Assembly (NCBI GenBank): GCA_022703445.1
Contig: JAKLDR010000034.1
Coordinates: 1 to 40,029, forward strand
Origin: Planctomycetota bacterium
Lineage (GTDB): Bacteria > Planctomycetota > SZUA-567 > JAKLDR01
Length of the DNA: 40,029 nucleotides
Direction of reading: 5' to 3'
The notes under the pieces were generated by a model. The model did not search any database, was not told the DNA's origin, and was given only the letters and a program-made list of their open reading frames with translations. Of the stretch, positions 23,666 to 30,786 are shown piece after piece (position 1 is the stretch's first letter; the number at the start of each line of letters is the position of its first letter). The position numbers were made by a program, and so were the translations under genes.

Positions 23666-25087
23666 CTAAGGGTCTTCCGGCAGCAGCGCCTTGTCCCTCA
23701 GCTTCCGGTGATACTGCCCGGCGAAGCGGTGGGCCTCGTCGCGGATGTGCTGGAGGAGCTTGAGTCCGGGGTTAGTTCGCGGCAGGTGGAGCGCGCCGCC
23801 GTCCGGCAGGTGGATGGTCTCGTCGCCCTTCGAAAGCGCGCAGACCGCCTTCGGCCGGCCGGCGGCTGGGCCGCGCTTCAGGGCCTCGAGCGCCGCGGCC
23901 AGGTGTCCGGCGCCGCCGTCGAGAAGCAGGAGGTCGGGCCCGCCGGCAACCTCGGCGTGGCGGGGGGCTTTCGGCTTTCGGCTTTCGGCTTTCGGTACAA
24001 CGGCCGTTCCGATAGCCGATAGCCGATGGCCGAATGCCGGCTGTTCGGCCAGCCGCCGGCAGCGCCGGCCGACCACCTCGCGCATCATGGCGTAGTCGTC
24101 GTCGGTCGGCGCGGCCTTGATCCGGTAGCGGCGGTAGAAGCCCTTGGCTGGCCGGCCGTCCAGGAAGGTGACGATCGAGCCGGCGCCCTCGCGTCCCGAC
24201 AGATTGGCGAGGTCGAGCCCCTCGATGCGCGCCGGCGGCGCGGGGAGCTCCAGCACCCGGGCGAGCTCGGCCAGCGCCTCGGCCGGGTCGAAGCGGGGCA
24301 TCTCCGGCGGCTGGGGGCTGTCCAAGCCGCCGCGCAGCGCCAGGCTCTCAACCGCCCGGAGCTCGTCGCGGAGCCGGGCGGCCTCCTCGAAGCGCAGCTC
24401 GCGGGCGGCGGCCTCCATCCTATTTCTGATCTCCGCTTCGACCCGCGCGCGGCCGCGGCCCTCGAGCAGCTCCTCGAAGCGCCGGATCATGGCCCGGTAC
24501 TCGTCCCTGGGGACGAGCCCGGCGCAGGCGCCGGAGCAGAGGCCCACGTGGTGGTCGAGGCACGGCCGCACCGGCCGGCGCGGGTGCTCCTCGACCGCGC
24601 CCGGCGCCGTGCAGAATCTGAAGACCCGCCGCAGGAGCGCCAGCGCCGCGCGCAGCCCGGTGGCGTCGACGAACGGGCCGTGGTAGTGGCTCGCGCGGTT
24701 GGAGCGGTCGCGGGTGATCATCACCCGGGGGAAGCTCTCGCCCCAGGTCACCTCAACCAGCGGGTAGCTGGTGCCCTTGAGGCTGACGTTGTACTTCGGC
24801 TGGAGGTCCTTGATCAGCCGGCTTTCGAGCAGCAGGGCCTCGACCTCGCTGGGGGTGTCCAGGGTCTCGATCTCGGCGGCCTGGTTCATGAGCGCCGAGG
24901 TCTTGCCGTCGAGGCGGCCGGCGTCGAAGTACTGCCGGACCCGGGCGCGCAGGTCCTTGGCCTTGCCGACGTAGATCTCGCGGCCGGAGGCGTCCTTCAT
25001 GATGTAGACGCCGCTGGTCCGCGGAAACTCCGCGACCAGGCGCCTGAGGCGCGCCAGGCGCTCGTCGGGCTTGGCGGGGCGGGGCAT
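23666..25087 (-). CDS. uvrC: UvrC-like excinuclease, short form lacking the helix-hairpin-helix end
   Basis: The nuclease subunit of UvrABC nucleotide excision repair. Order: GIY-YIG domain (about 20-100; GVYIMKDASGREIYVGKAKD), Cys-containing region with CLDHHVGLCSGAC, UVR UvrB-interaction motif (about 205-240; ELRFEEAARLRDEL), and an RNase H-like endonuclease domain (about 285-465) with GLDLANLSG, LLLLDGGAGHL and IRDEAHRFA supplying catalytic Asp and His residues. At 473 residues it stops soon after the RNase H domain, whereas typical UvrC (about 600) ends in tandem helix-hairpin-helix motifs that bind DNA. A segment of about 25 residues encoded by a palindromic repeat interrupts the RNase H domain before LLLLDGG. 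The ATG is at 25087; a weak -10-like TAACAT lies 7 bases before it. Confidence 0.9.
   Translation of the reverse strand: MPRPAKPDERLARLRRLVAEFPRTSGVYIMKDASGREIYVGKAKDLRARVRQYFDAGRLDGKTSALMNQAAEIETLDTPSEVEALLLESRLIKDLQPKYNVSLKGTSYPLVEVTWGESFPRVMITRDRSNRASHYHGPFVDATGLRAALALLRRVFRFCTAPGAVEEHPRRPVRPCLDHHVGLCSGACAGLVPRDEYRAMIRRFEELLEGRGRARVEAEIRNRMEAAARELRFEEAARLRDELRAVESLALRGGLDSPQPPEMPRFDPAEALAELARVLELPAPPARIEGLDLANLSGREGAGSIVTFLDGRPAKGFYRRYRIKAAPTDDDYAMMREVVGRRCRRLAEQPAFGHRLSAIGTAVVPKAESRKPKAPRHAEVAGGPDLLLLDGGAGHLAAALEALKRGPAAGRPKAVCALSKGDETIHLPDGGALHLPRTNPGLKLLQHIRDEAHRFAGQYHRKLRDKALLPEDP
23966..24038. repeat. palindromic word repeat (GGCTTTCGG family) inside uvrC
   Basis: The left arm (23966-23995) is three GGCTTTCGG-type words; the right arm (24009-24038) is CCGATAGCCGATAGCCGATG plus CCGAATGCC. 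The arms are imperfectly complementary around a centre of about 13 bases. Read on the minus strand, the order (GGCATTCGG, ATCGGCTATCGGAAC, loop, CCGAAAGCCGAAAGCC) is the same as in the intergenic copy at 26468-26595. It is translated in frame, giving the segment FGHRLSAIG and PKAESRKPK in a variable loop of UvrC. Confidence 0.8.
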
Positions 25088-25148
25088 GGGCCTGATGTTA
25101 ACGCCGGAAGGGGCAAAGATAAAGGGCGCCGTGACAAGGCGGGCACTC

Positions 25149-25236
25149 TCAACGCAGAGGCCGCAGAGGAGACGCAGGGGTTCGCAGAGGACAACAAGGC
25201 ACGTGGAGGATGAGCCGCTTCGGCCTCTGCGGTGAA
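25149..25236. repeat. intergenic palindromic repeat, CGCAGAGG word family
   Basis: The left part (25149-25192) is made of CGCAGAGG-like words; the right part (25215-25236, CCGCTTCGGCCTCTGCGGTG) is its approximate complement. The first 21 bases are identical to the reverse complement of bases at 29086-29106 near the oxidoreductase gene. It lies between the divergent uvrC and RMD1-like genes. Confidence 0.7.
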
Positions 25237-25323
25237 GACTGCCCGTGGCACAACGGGGCGCATCCGGCCTTGCGGCGCGCGCGGCTCACCGACAATTCCC
25301 CTTTCAGCCACGCCGCCCGCCGG

Positions 25324-25329
25324 TAGAAT
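25324..25329 (+). promoter_or_regulatory. -10 box for a leaderless transcript
   Basis: TAGAAT ends 7 bases before the ATG at 25337, with no ribosome binding site between. The matching -35 (CTTTCA, 17 bp upstream) is weak. Confidence 0.4.
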
Positions 25330-25336
25330 GGCAGCC

Positions 25337-26461
25337 ATGATTCGCGGCGAGATAGTCTGGTTCTTTGCCTACGACGTGGGCTTCGAATGCCGGATGGAGG
25401 CGGCCGCCGCGCGGCTCGCCGGCCGCTCCGGGTTCCGCAAGCCCCAGCCCTACCGGGGCACCCCGCAGGGCGCGGCCATCTACACCCCGCTGGAGCTCGA
25501 CCTGCCCACGGCCCGGCACGCCGGCCCGCCGGCCATTGAGGGCGTCCGGCGGACGGCGCGCATCTACTCGATGGGCGCGGTCTCGGTGGCCCTGCGGCTG
25601 CCCTTCGAGGAGGAGTCTCTCGACGAACTCCTGCCGGCCTGCCTGATCGGCGAGATCGAGGACAGCGAGATCCGCGCCCTCGCCCGCGCCTCGGCCGAGG
25701 AAGTGGTCAGGGAGCTCGGCGACACGCTGGTCCGGCCCCAGCCCGCCTGGGACCGCTGCGAGGCCTACAAGGTCATCTGCGTGACCGAGGCTCCCGGCAT
25801 GGAGGACGGCGCCCGGAAGTGGCTCGCCGCCCACCGCGCCGATGTCGCCGCGCTGCTCCTGGGCGAGGGGCCGGCCGTGGATCTGGCCGCCGAGCAGGTC
25901 GACGAGAGCCTGCGCCTGGCCTACTCCTTCACCGAGTCGGACATCGCCGTGGTCGACTGGAACGGCATGCTGGCGCTCGACCCCTCGGCCGAGTACGAGG
26001 AGCTGCTGCACGTCGCCGAGGTGGCCAACCTCCAGATGGCCGAGCTGCGCGCCCACGACGCACTGCTCGACCGGGCCATCGACCGGGCCTATGACGACAT
26101 GGAGAGCCAGGGCCGCCGCCCGGCGCTCTTCCGGAACTCGGTGCGGCTGCTCCACGACCTGCGCGAGCAGCGCATCGAGCTGGCCCGCATCGCCGACGAG
26201 ATCCTGAACCTCTCCAAGTACTTCGGCGACTGGCACCTGGCCCGGATCTACGAGGCGCTCTCCCAGCGCTTCCACCTGGCCGAGTGGGAGGAGCAGCTCG
26301 AGCGCAGCCTGCGCACCGTCGACTCGCTCTACGAGATGATCACCAAGGAGATCTTCGATCGCCGGATGCTGATCCTCGAGGCCATGATCGTGGGGCTCTT
26401 CGTCCTGGACCTGGTGATTATCGGGGTGCAGCTGCTCTACCAGGCCCACGCCGCGGGCTGA
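25337..26461 (+). CDS. RMD1/DUF155-like C-terminally anchored protein
   Basis: A 374-residue protein with a mixed N-terminal domain (about 1-200; IVWFFAYDVGFEC near the start, AVVDWNGMLALD in the middle), a long helical region with heptad-like patterning (about 210-345; EELLHVAEVANLQMAELRAH, IADEILNLSKYFGDWHLARI), and a single C-terminal membrane helix (MIVGLFVLDLVIIGVQLLY). This layout and the EVANLQ..E segment resemble the RMD1/YagE (DUF155) family, whose bacterial role is unknown; some eukaryotic members act at mitochondria. The assignment is by general likeness, not by a diagnostic motif. ATG at 25337 is chosen over 25328, because the TAGAAT box overlaps the latter. Confidence 0.65.
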   Translation: MIRGEIVWFFAYDVGFECRMEAAAARLAGRSGFRKPQPYRGTPQGAAIYTPLELDLPTARHAGPPAIEGVRRTARIYSMGAVSVALRLPFEEESLDELLPACLIGEIEDSEIRALARASAEEVVRELGDTLVRPQPAWDRCEAYKVICVTEAPGMEDGARKWLAAHRADVAALLLGEGPAVDLAAEQVDESLRLAYSFTESDIAVVDWNGMLALDPSAEYEELLHVAEVANLQMAELRAHDALLDRAIDRAYDDMESQGRRPALFRNSVRLLHDLREQRIELARIADEILNLSKYFGDWHLARIYEALSQRFHLAEWEEQLERSLRTVDSLYEMITKEIFDRRMLILEAMIVGLFVLDLVIIGVQLLYQAHAAG

Positions 26462-26467
26462 GAGCGG

Positions 26468-26595
26468 CGGGCTTTCGGCATTCGGCTATCGGCTATCGGA
26501 ACCACAACGGCTTGGCACCGAAACGGTTTCTGGCTGGCGGCTTTGGCGATTGTTGCCGCTGTCCCGAAAGCCGAAAGCCCAAAGCCGAATGCCGG
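26468..26595. repeat. intergenic palindromic repeat, GGCTTTCGG family
   Basis: The left arm (26468-26499) and right arm (26563-26595, CCCGAAAGCCGAAAGCCCAA onward) are imperfect complements about 60 bases apart. Word order and sequence match the copy inside uvrC, with a longer centre. It starts 7 bases after the RMD1-like stop codon, so it may also act as a 3' hairpin for that transcript. Confidence 0.75.
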
Positions 26596-26605
26596 GGTTG
26601 GCACC

Positions 26606-27002
26606 TAGGAAAAAGCGCGGGCTGCGATCCCGCGCTTGATCCGACAAGGAGGATGTAAATCATCCTTCACCCATTGAATCGGAAGTCCCGAGGCGTTCTT
26701 GAGAACGAAGCCGGGGAATCCGAGTGGCTCAGCGGCTTGGCGTGAGGATGTTCCGGAAATGAAGAAGGGCGAGCTGCGAACTCGCCCTTGCTTCTCAAGG
26801 AGGACGTTATCTTTCTCTTTCGCTCAATGTATCGGAGCCGGCGCTGCCGGCTTGAGCGGCAAGTCGGAATTTCGGGGCGGCGCAGGCGACTGCACGAGGT
26901 GCAGAGGGAGAGGCGGTGTGCCGGAAAAGGAAGAAGGGCGGGACCACCCCGCCCTTCTTCCTGCAAGGAGCTTGTGGAATCTCTTCAGCACTAAGACATC
27001 GG
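26606..27002. repeat. three tandem hairpin units with a CAAGGAG box (candidate ncRNA array)
   Basis: Unit 1: perfect 9-bp stem 26613-26621/26629-26637, CAAGGAG at 26645, ATCGGA at 26678. Unit 2: perfect 9-bp stem 26765-26773/26781-26789, CAAGGAG at 26796, ATCGGA at 26831. Unit 3: perfect 14-bp stem 26929-26942/26948-26961, CAAGGAG at 26964, ATCGG at 26998. The distance from CAAGGAG to ATCGG is 33-35 in all three. Loops of units 1 and 2 are CTGCGAT and CTGCGAA, while the stem sequences differ. On the minus strand each hairpin is followed by a T-rich run (best in unit 1, TTTTT), and the box reads CTCCTTG, like the anti-Shine-Dalgarno end of 16S rRNA. No open frame here resembles a protein. Confidence 0.6.
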
Positions 27003-27072
27003 TTGTTCCGCCGCCGGCTTTAACCCGGAGGCGCGGAAAATGGGTCCGTGTCTTCGGCCTTCGACGTCGCGC

Positions 27073-27100
27073 TTGCCACGTCTCGCCGGCGGGCGATAAT
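27073..27100 (+). promoter_or_regulatory. promoter of the CPBP gene, apparently leaderless
   Basis: -35 TTGCCA (27073-27078), 16-bp spacer, -10 GATAAT (27095-27100), then six bases and the ATG. No ribosome binding site is present. Confidence 0.55.
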
Positions 27101-27106
27101 CGGGGC

Positions 27107-28093
27107 ATGCCGCTCAAAGACTGGTTCATTGCGGACGACCGCCGGCTGCGCTCGGGCTGGCGGGTTGCGCTCTTCATGCTGGCCTCCTTCCTTGTCTCGG
27201 TAGCAGTCATGCTGCCGTTCATCGTGCTCTATCTCGTCGCCCAGCAGTCCGCAGAGGCCGGGCGGCTTCCGCGAATACCCAACGGGACCGCCATGAACCT
27301 GGCCGCGGCGACGGCGACGCTGCCCTTCGTGCTGCTCGTGGCCTGGGTCTTCCGGCGCTTCCTCGACCGGCGCAGCTGGCGGAGCCTGGGCTTCTGGTGG
27401 GACCGCGACGCGCCGTGCGATCTGGGGCTGGGCTTCGTGGCCGGCGCGGGAGTCATTCTGCTGGCGGCCGGGCTGCTCTTTGCGACCGGCGCCTGTCGAT
27501 ACGCCGGCCTGGCCGGACCGGGCGGCTCGGACGTCTGGGCTCTGATGCGCCTGGCGCTCCTGGCCGGGGGCATTGCCGCGGCCGCGCTTCTCGAGGAGGT
27601 GGTCTGCCGCGGCTACATCCAGGGCAACGTCGCGGAGCGCTCCGGGCCGGTCGTCGCCATCGCGACGAGCAGCCTGATCTTCGGCGTCATGCACGGGCTC
27701 AACCCCAACGTCACCGTCCTGGCCGGTGCCAACCTGGTCCTGGCGGGCGTCCTGCTGGGCCTGGCCTACGAGCGCTTCCGGACGCTGTGGTTGCCCTGGG
27801 GCCTGCACTTCGGATGGAACCTGGTCATGGGCCCGGCCCTGGGCATCCCGGTGAGCGGGACGAGCATGCCCTCGGCGCTGCACTGCCGGCTCGAGGGACC
27901 GGACTGGTGGTCGGGCGGAGCCTTCGGGATCGAGGGGGGCCTCGCCGCCACGCTGGCCATGGCCGTCGCGGTCGCCGCCCTGGCCGCCTGGCGCGGCCGG
28001 CCGGCGCGGCCGGTGGAGCCGGTGGGGGAGCGGCGCGTGCCGAAGCCGGCGGCGGCGGACAGCCCCTTGCCGCCGGAAAGTCTCCCGCGATAA
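27107..28093 (+). CDS. CPBP-family intramembrane metalloprotease
   Basis: A polytopic membrane protein of 328 residues with the three conserved CPBP (CAAX protease/bacteriocin-processing, ABI) motifs: EEVVCRGYIQ (EExxxR), FGVMHGLNPN (FxxxH) and HFGWNLV (HxxxN), which form the metal-dependent intramembrane active site. About eight hydrophobic segments are visible, starting with WRVALFMLASFLVSVAVMLP. Substrates in bacteria are mostly unknown. The start ATG was chosen from the promoter spacing and the MPLKDWFIADDRRLRSGWR beginning, which is typical of the family; an open frame extends further upstream only through the hairpin array. The HEAT-repeat gene follows after 45 bp. Confidence 0.9.
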   Translation: MPLKDWFIADDRRLRSGWRVALFMLASFLVSVAVMLPFIVLYLVAQQSAEAGRLPRIPNGTAMNLAAATATLPFVLLVAWVFRRFLDRRSWRSLGFWWDRDAPCDLGLGFVAGAGVILLAAGLLFATGACRYAGLAGPGGSDVWALMRLALLAGGIAAAALLEEVVCRGYIQGNVAERSGPVVAIATSSLIFGVMHGLNPNVTVLAGANLVLAGVLLGLAYERFRTLWLPWGLHFGWNLVMGPALGIPVSGTSMPSALHCRLEGPDWWSGGAFGIEGGLAATLAMAVAVAALAAWRGRPARPVEPVGERRVPKPAAADSPLPPESLPR

Positions 28094-28138
28094 TCCGCCC
28101 GGCGCAAGCTTCCTATGACGGAGCGCCGGGAGGGACCA

Positions 28139-28984
28139 ATGGACGAAGCCGCGGCCCCGATTCCCGCCAAACCCAACCACAAGCTCGACCGGCTGGCCGC
28201 CAGCGCCTTCCTGCTGGTGCTGCTCGGCTGCGGGTTCTTTTTGATGAATGCCGGGGCACGGCACCTGGAATTCTACAGGATGCTGAACGTCGATCTGCCA
28301 TTCTTCACCAGGCTGACTCTGCTCGTCAGCCGGGTCTTGGGGCAATACTGGTATGCAGTCATCCTGGTCGGGCTGACGCTGGCGGTCGTCCCGGTGCTCC
28401 TGCTGCGGAGACGGCGCTCTTGGCCACTCCATGCGTGGTGCATCGGAGTCGTGCTGCTCCTGACGCTGTTGACATACAAAGGAATGACCCATGAATGCCC
28501 AGGCCTACGGAAGTTTCTGAACGACGCCGGCGTGCCGGCCGACGCCTACTGCGGGCCGGACGCGGCCAAGCTGGCATCTTCCATGGCTGCGGCACTCAAA
28601 TCCCCGGACGCACGCCACCGCGGCAATGCCGCGTTGTTTCTGATGAACCTGTCCTGGAAACTGCGGCAGCTGAAGGCACTCCCCCCGGAGATCGAGCCCG
28701 CGCTGGCCACAACTCTGAAGGATGACGTCCTTTGGGTGCGCATCAATGCCGCCGGGGCGCACTGGGGCATCACGGGCAAGGGCGAGTCGGCCAGGCCCGT
28801 GTTAATCGAAGGGCTCAAGAGCACCGACCACCAAGTGCTTGGCGAGATTGCCAGGGTTATCGGAAGCCTGGGGGCCGACGGCAAGGAATTCCTGCCCCAG
28901 CTACGCGAGCTGGCCAAGAGCGAGGACCGCATAATTGCCTGGCAGGCCAAGCATGCCATTGAGCGGCTGGCGAATGTCCGATAG
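28139..28984 (+). CDS. membrane-anchored HEAT-repeat protein
   Basis: A protein of 281 residues of unknown function. Three hydrophobic segments lie at the N-terminus (about 20-40 ASAFLLVLLGCGFFLMNAG, about 75-92 YAVILVGLTLAVVPVLLL, and LHAWCIGVVLLLTLLTYKG). A soluble helical domain (about 130-281) contains HEAT-like pairs such as LATTLKDDVLWVRINAAGAH, LIEGLKSTDHQVLGEIARVI and LRELAKSEDRIIAWQAKHAI. HEAT repeats mediate protein binding. GGGAGG lies 5-6 bases before ATG 28139, which favours it over ATG 28115. The GATAAT overlapping the CPBP stop codon could give it its own promoter. It converges on the oxidoreductase gene. Confidence 0.75.
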   Translation: MDEAAAPIPAKPNHKLDRLAASAFLLVLLGCGFFLMNAGARHLEFYRMLNVDLPFFTRLTLLVSRVLGQYWYAVILVGLTLAVVPVLLLRRRRSWPLHAWCIGVVLLLTLLTYKGMTHECPGLRKFLNDAGVPADAYCGPDAAKLASSMAAALKSPDARHRGNAALFLMNLSWKLRQLKALPPEIEPALATTLKDDVLWVRINAAGAHWGITGKGESARPVLIEGLKSTDHQVLGEIARVIGSLGADGKEFLPQLRELAKSEDRIIAWQAKHAIERLANVR

Positions 28985-29029
28985 TCGAACGGCACAAACC
29001 CAACCGTGGCACTACCGCCCCTAAGGAGC

Positions 29030-29051
29030 GGGGGCGGCCTTCGCCGCCCCC
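29030..29051. terminator. GC hairpin between convergent genes
   Basis: A perfect 9-bp stem of GGGGGCGGC and its complement with a CTTC tetraloop, in the gap between the convergent HEAT-repeat and oxidoreductase genes. There is no clear T tract, so it is terminator-like rather than a proven intrinsic terminator. Confidence 0.45.
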
Positions 29052-29064
29052 GGCACCAGTAGAT

Positions 29065-29106
29065 GTTCTCTGCGAACTCCGCGAACCTCTGCGGCCTCTG
29101 CGTTGA
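29065..29106. repeat. intergenic word repeat, CGCAGAGG family, next to the oxidoreductase stop
   Basis: On the minus strand it begins TCAACGCAGAGGCCGCAGAG and ends TTCGCAGAGAAC. The first 21 bases are identical, and the last 12 nearly so, to the copy at 25149-25192; the middle differs. It starts 12 bases past the oxidoreductase stop codon. Confidence 0.7.
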
Positions 29107-29118
29107 GCCTTTCCGCCG

Positions 29119-30444
29119 CTACTTCTTCTTGGCCGCTTTGGCTGAGGGCTTCACGCTGTCGAACTCCCCGGCCTCGCGGAAGCGCACGCCCGGCTCGGAG
29201 CCGTTCCTGCCGTAGTCGATCACCACCTCGCGCCCGCCATTGGTGATGGACAGGCGCCCGGCCTCCATGACCAGCTCGTTGAAGGCACTGTTCTTGGGCG
29301 TGGCCATGATACCGTCGCTGTCGAGCCCCTCGAGGTGCTTCTGCCGGACGGTCAGGGCCTTCTTGGCGTCGAGCCCGGCGGCCAATTCGTTGCTTTTGGC
29401 CGCCGCACGGGTGATGTAGGCGATGGAGCGGAAGCCGTAGCCGACGGGCACCAACCCCTCGCCGCCGGCCGGGACGAACTGGAAGTAGTCCGGGCTGGTC
29501 TCGTGGTAGACCTTGTTGTCGATGGGCTTGACCATCCCGTGCTTCACGCCGCGGTACTGGTCGTGGTGGTCGATCAGGCCGCCGATGTCCGCGCCCTCGC
29601 AGAGCATCATGATGCCCTGGGTGTTGCCGCCGGGCGCGTCGTTGGGGTAGCCCAGGCCGTTCATCACGTCGAGGATGGCGCCGTTCTCCCAGATGACCCG
29701 GCCCTGCGACCAGAGGAAGCCTTCCTTGCCGTTCGGGAACTTGCCCTTCACGCCGTGGACGCTGACCGCCACGGGTAGCAGCCCGGTGATGAAGTTCACC
29801 TGGTCCACGTAGTGGCAGGCGATGTAGGTGAAGGGGTCGGAGTTCTCGCAGGTGAACCAGTTCTGGAAGTTGCTGTGCCGGTAGTACCACGGCTCGACCA
29901 GCCGCGCCTGGCCGGCCTTGAACTCGCCGAACATCCCGGCCTGGTAGCGCTTGCGGGTGACCAGCGCCCGGTCGTCGAAGCGCTTGTGGTACTCGACGCC
30001 GACCACCAGCCCCTTGGCGTGGGCTTCCTTCTCGATCTCGACCGACTGCGCGTGCTTGAGGACCAGCGGCTTCACACACATGACGTGCTGGTTGGCCGCG
30101 AGCGCCTCCTTCACGACCGCGTAGTGGAACTGGTCGGGCACGGCCACGACCACCAGGTTGTAGGGCGGCAGCGTCCGGATGGCGTCCTTGAACATCTCCG
30201 GGAACTGCTTCTCGAGGCCCTCCTTCTTCCAGTCGGGCATCGGTTTGAAGGAAGCGCCCGGGAAGGCGGTCTTGAGGCTCTCGTCGTCGGCCAGCGCCTT
30301 CAGGGGCGCGCCGTTCAGGGCGTTGATGGTGATCGAGCCGACCACGCCTTCGCGCTGCATCTGGTAGAGCGAGGGCAGAATCTGGATGGCGGTGATCATC
30401 CCGCCCCCGACGATGACCACATCGAGCTTCCTGGACTCAGGCAT
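29119..30444 (-). CDS. Gfo/Idh/MocA-family oxidoreductase
   Basis: An NAD(P)-dependent dehydrogenase of 441 residues. The N-terminal Rossmann fold has VVIVGGGMITAIQ and YNLVVVAVPDQFHY. The C-terminal alpha/beta domain contains CVKPLVL (the EKP-like motif, with Val for Glu), VVGVEYHKRFDD and TYIACHYVDQVNF. Such enzymes oxidise or epimerise sugars and cyclitols; the substrate is unknown. ATG at 30444 is chosen, with AGGAGAG 5 bases upstream; the open frame beyond it is the hairpin element at 30468, not protein. A promoter at 30746-30774 on the far side of that element is the best candidate to drive the gene, so the element would be its 5' leader. The Lys-rich C-terminus (KPSAKAAKKK) is unusual for the family. 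Confidence 0.9.
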   Translation of the reverse strand: MPESRKLDVVIVGGGMITAIQILPSLYQMQREGVVGSITINALNGAPLKALADDESLKTAFPGASFKPMPDWKKEGLEKQFPEMFKDAIRTLPPYNLVVVAVPDQFHYAVVKEALAANQHVMCVKPLVLKHAQSVEIEKEAHAKGLVVGVEYHKRFDDRALVTRKRYQAGMFGEFKAGQARLVEPWYYRHSNFQNWFTCENSDPFTYIACHYVDQVNFITGLLPVAVSVHGVKGKFPNGKEGFLWSQGRVIWENGAILDVMNGLGYPNDAPGGNTQGIMMLCEGADIGGLIDHHDQYRGVKHGMVKPIDNKVYHETSPDYFQFVPAGGEGLVPVGYGFRSIAYITRAAAKSNELAAGLDAKKALTVRQKHLEGLDSDGIMATPKNSAFNELVMEAGRLSITNGGREVVIDYGRNGSEPGVRFREAGEFDSVKPSAKAAKKK

Positions 30445-30467
30445 GGATCTCTCCTCTGAAAAGAGCT

Positions 30468-30742
30468 TAGCAGCCCGTTGAAAAAGTGCCGGGGATCGCG
30501 TTGCGTCCGGGCCGCCCGGATGCAAGGCGCGAGGAGGAAGCCGTATCCGCAGCGATACGGCGACGACGAGCAACGCCGCAGACGAGCGGTCCGGACGCAA
30601 CCCGAAGGGACGCTTGATCTTGCGGCCTCATGCTTCGTTACTCCTCCTCAACGTGTCTTTCGGACACGCCTTCGTCGTCGTTCCTCGCCTGAGGCCACAA
30701 TCTCAAGCGTCGCGACCCCGGCACTCTTTCAACGGGTTGCTA
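30468..30742. repeat. 275-bp multi-hairpin element with terminal inverted repeats (MITE-like or structured leader)
   Basis: The ends are inverted repeats: TAGCAGCCCGTTGAAAAAGT at the left and, on the other strand from the right end, TAGCAACCCGTTGAAAGAGT, each continuing GCCGGGG. Inside are two halves. In the first, GTTGCGTCCGG (30500) pairs with CCGGACGCAAC (30591) around a CCGTATC/GATACGG hairpin. In the second, CGCTTGATCTTGCGGCCTCA (30611) pairs with 30690-30710 around a CGTGTC/GACACG hairpin with a TTTCG loop. No transposase frame and no clear target duplication are seen. Confidence 0.7.
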
Positions 30743-30745
30743 GGA

Positions 30746-30774
30746 TATATTCGCCGCGGGGGCGGGCTTGTCAA
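30746..30774 (-). promoter_or_regulatory. promoter reading into the hairpin element and the oxidoreductase
   Basis: Perfect -35 TTGACA (30769-30774), 17-bp spacer, AATATA (30746-30751) at the -10 position. The same arrangement, including flanking bases, recurs at 31239-31267. Transcription would start at about the right end of the 275-bp element. Confidence 0.55.
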
Positions 30775-30786
30775 ACGGCGGTGCGG

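Noticed and set aside
26699..27106. N-terminal extension of the CPBP protease frame through the hairpin array
   Set aside because: The extension is not protein-like, covers two tandem hairpin units and is out of keeping with the family start at MPLKDW.
30445..30600. N-terminal extension of the oxidoreductase frame
   Set aside because: It is encoded by the multi-hairpin element; the ATG at 30444 has a proper ribosome binding site and begins a normal Rossmann fold.
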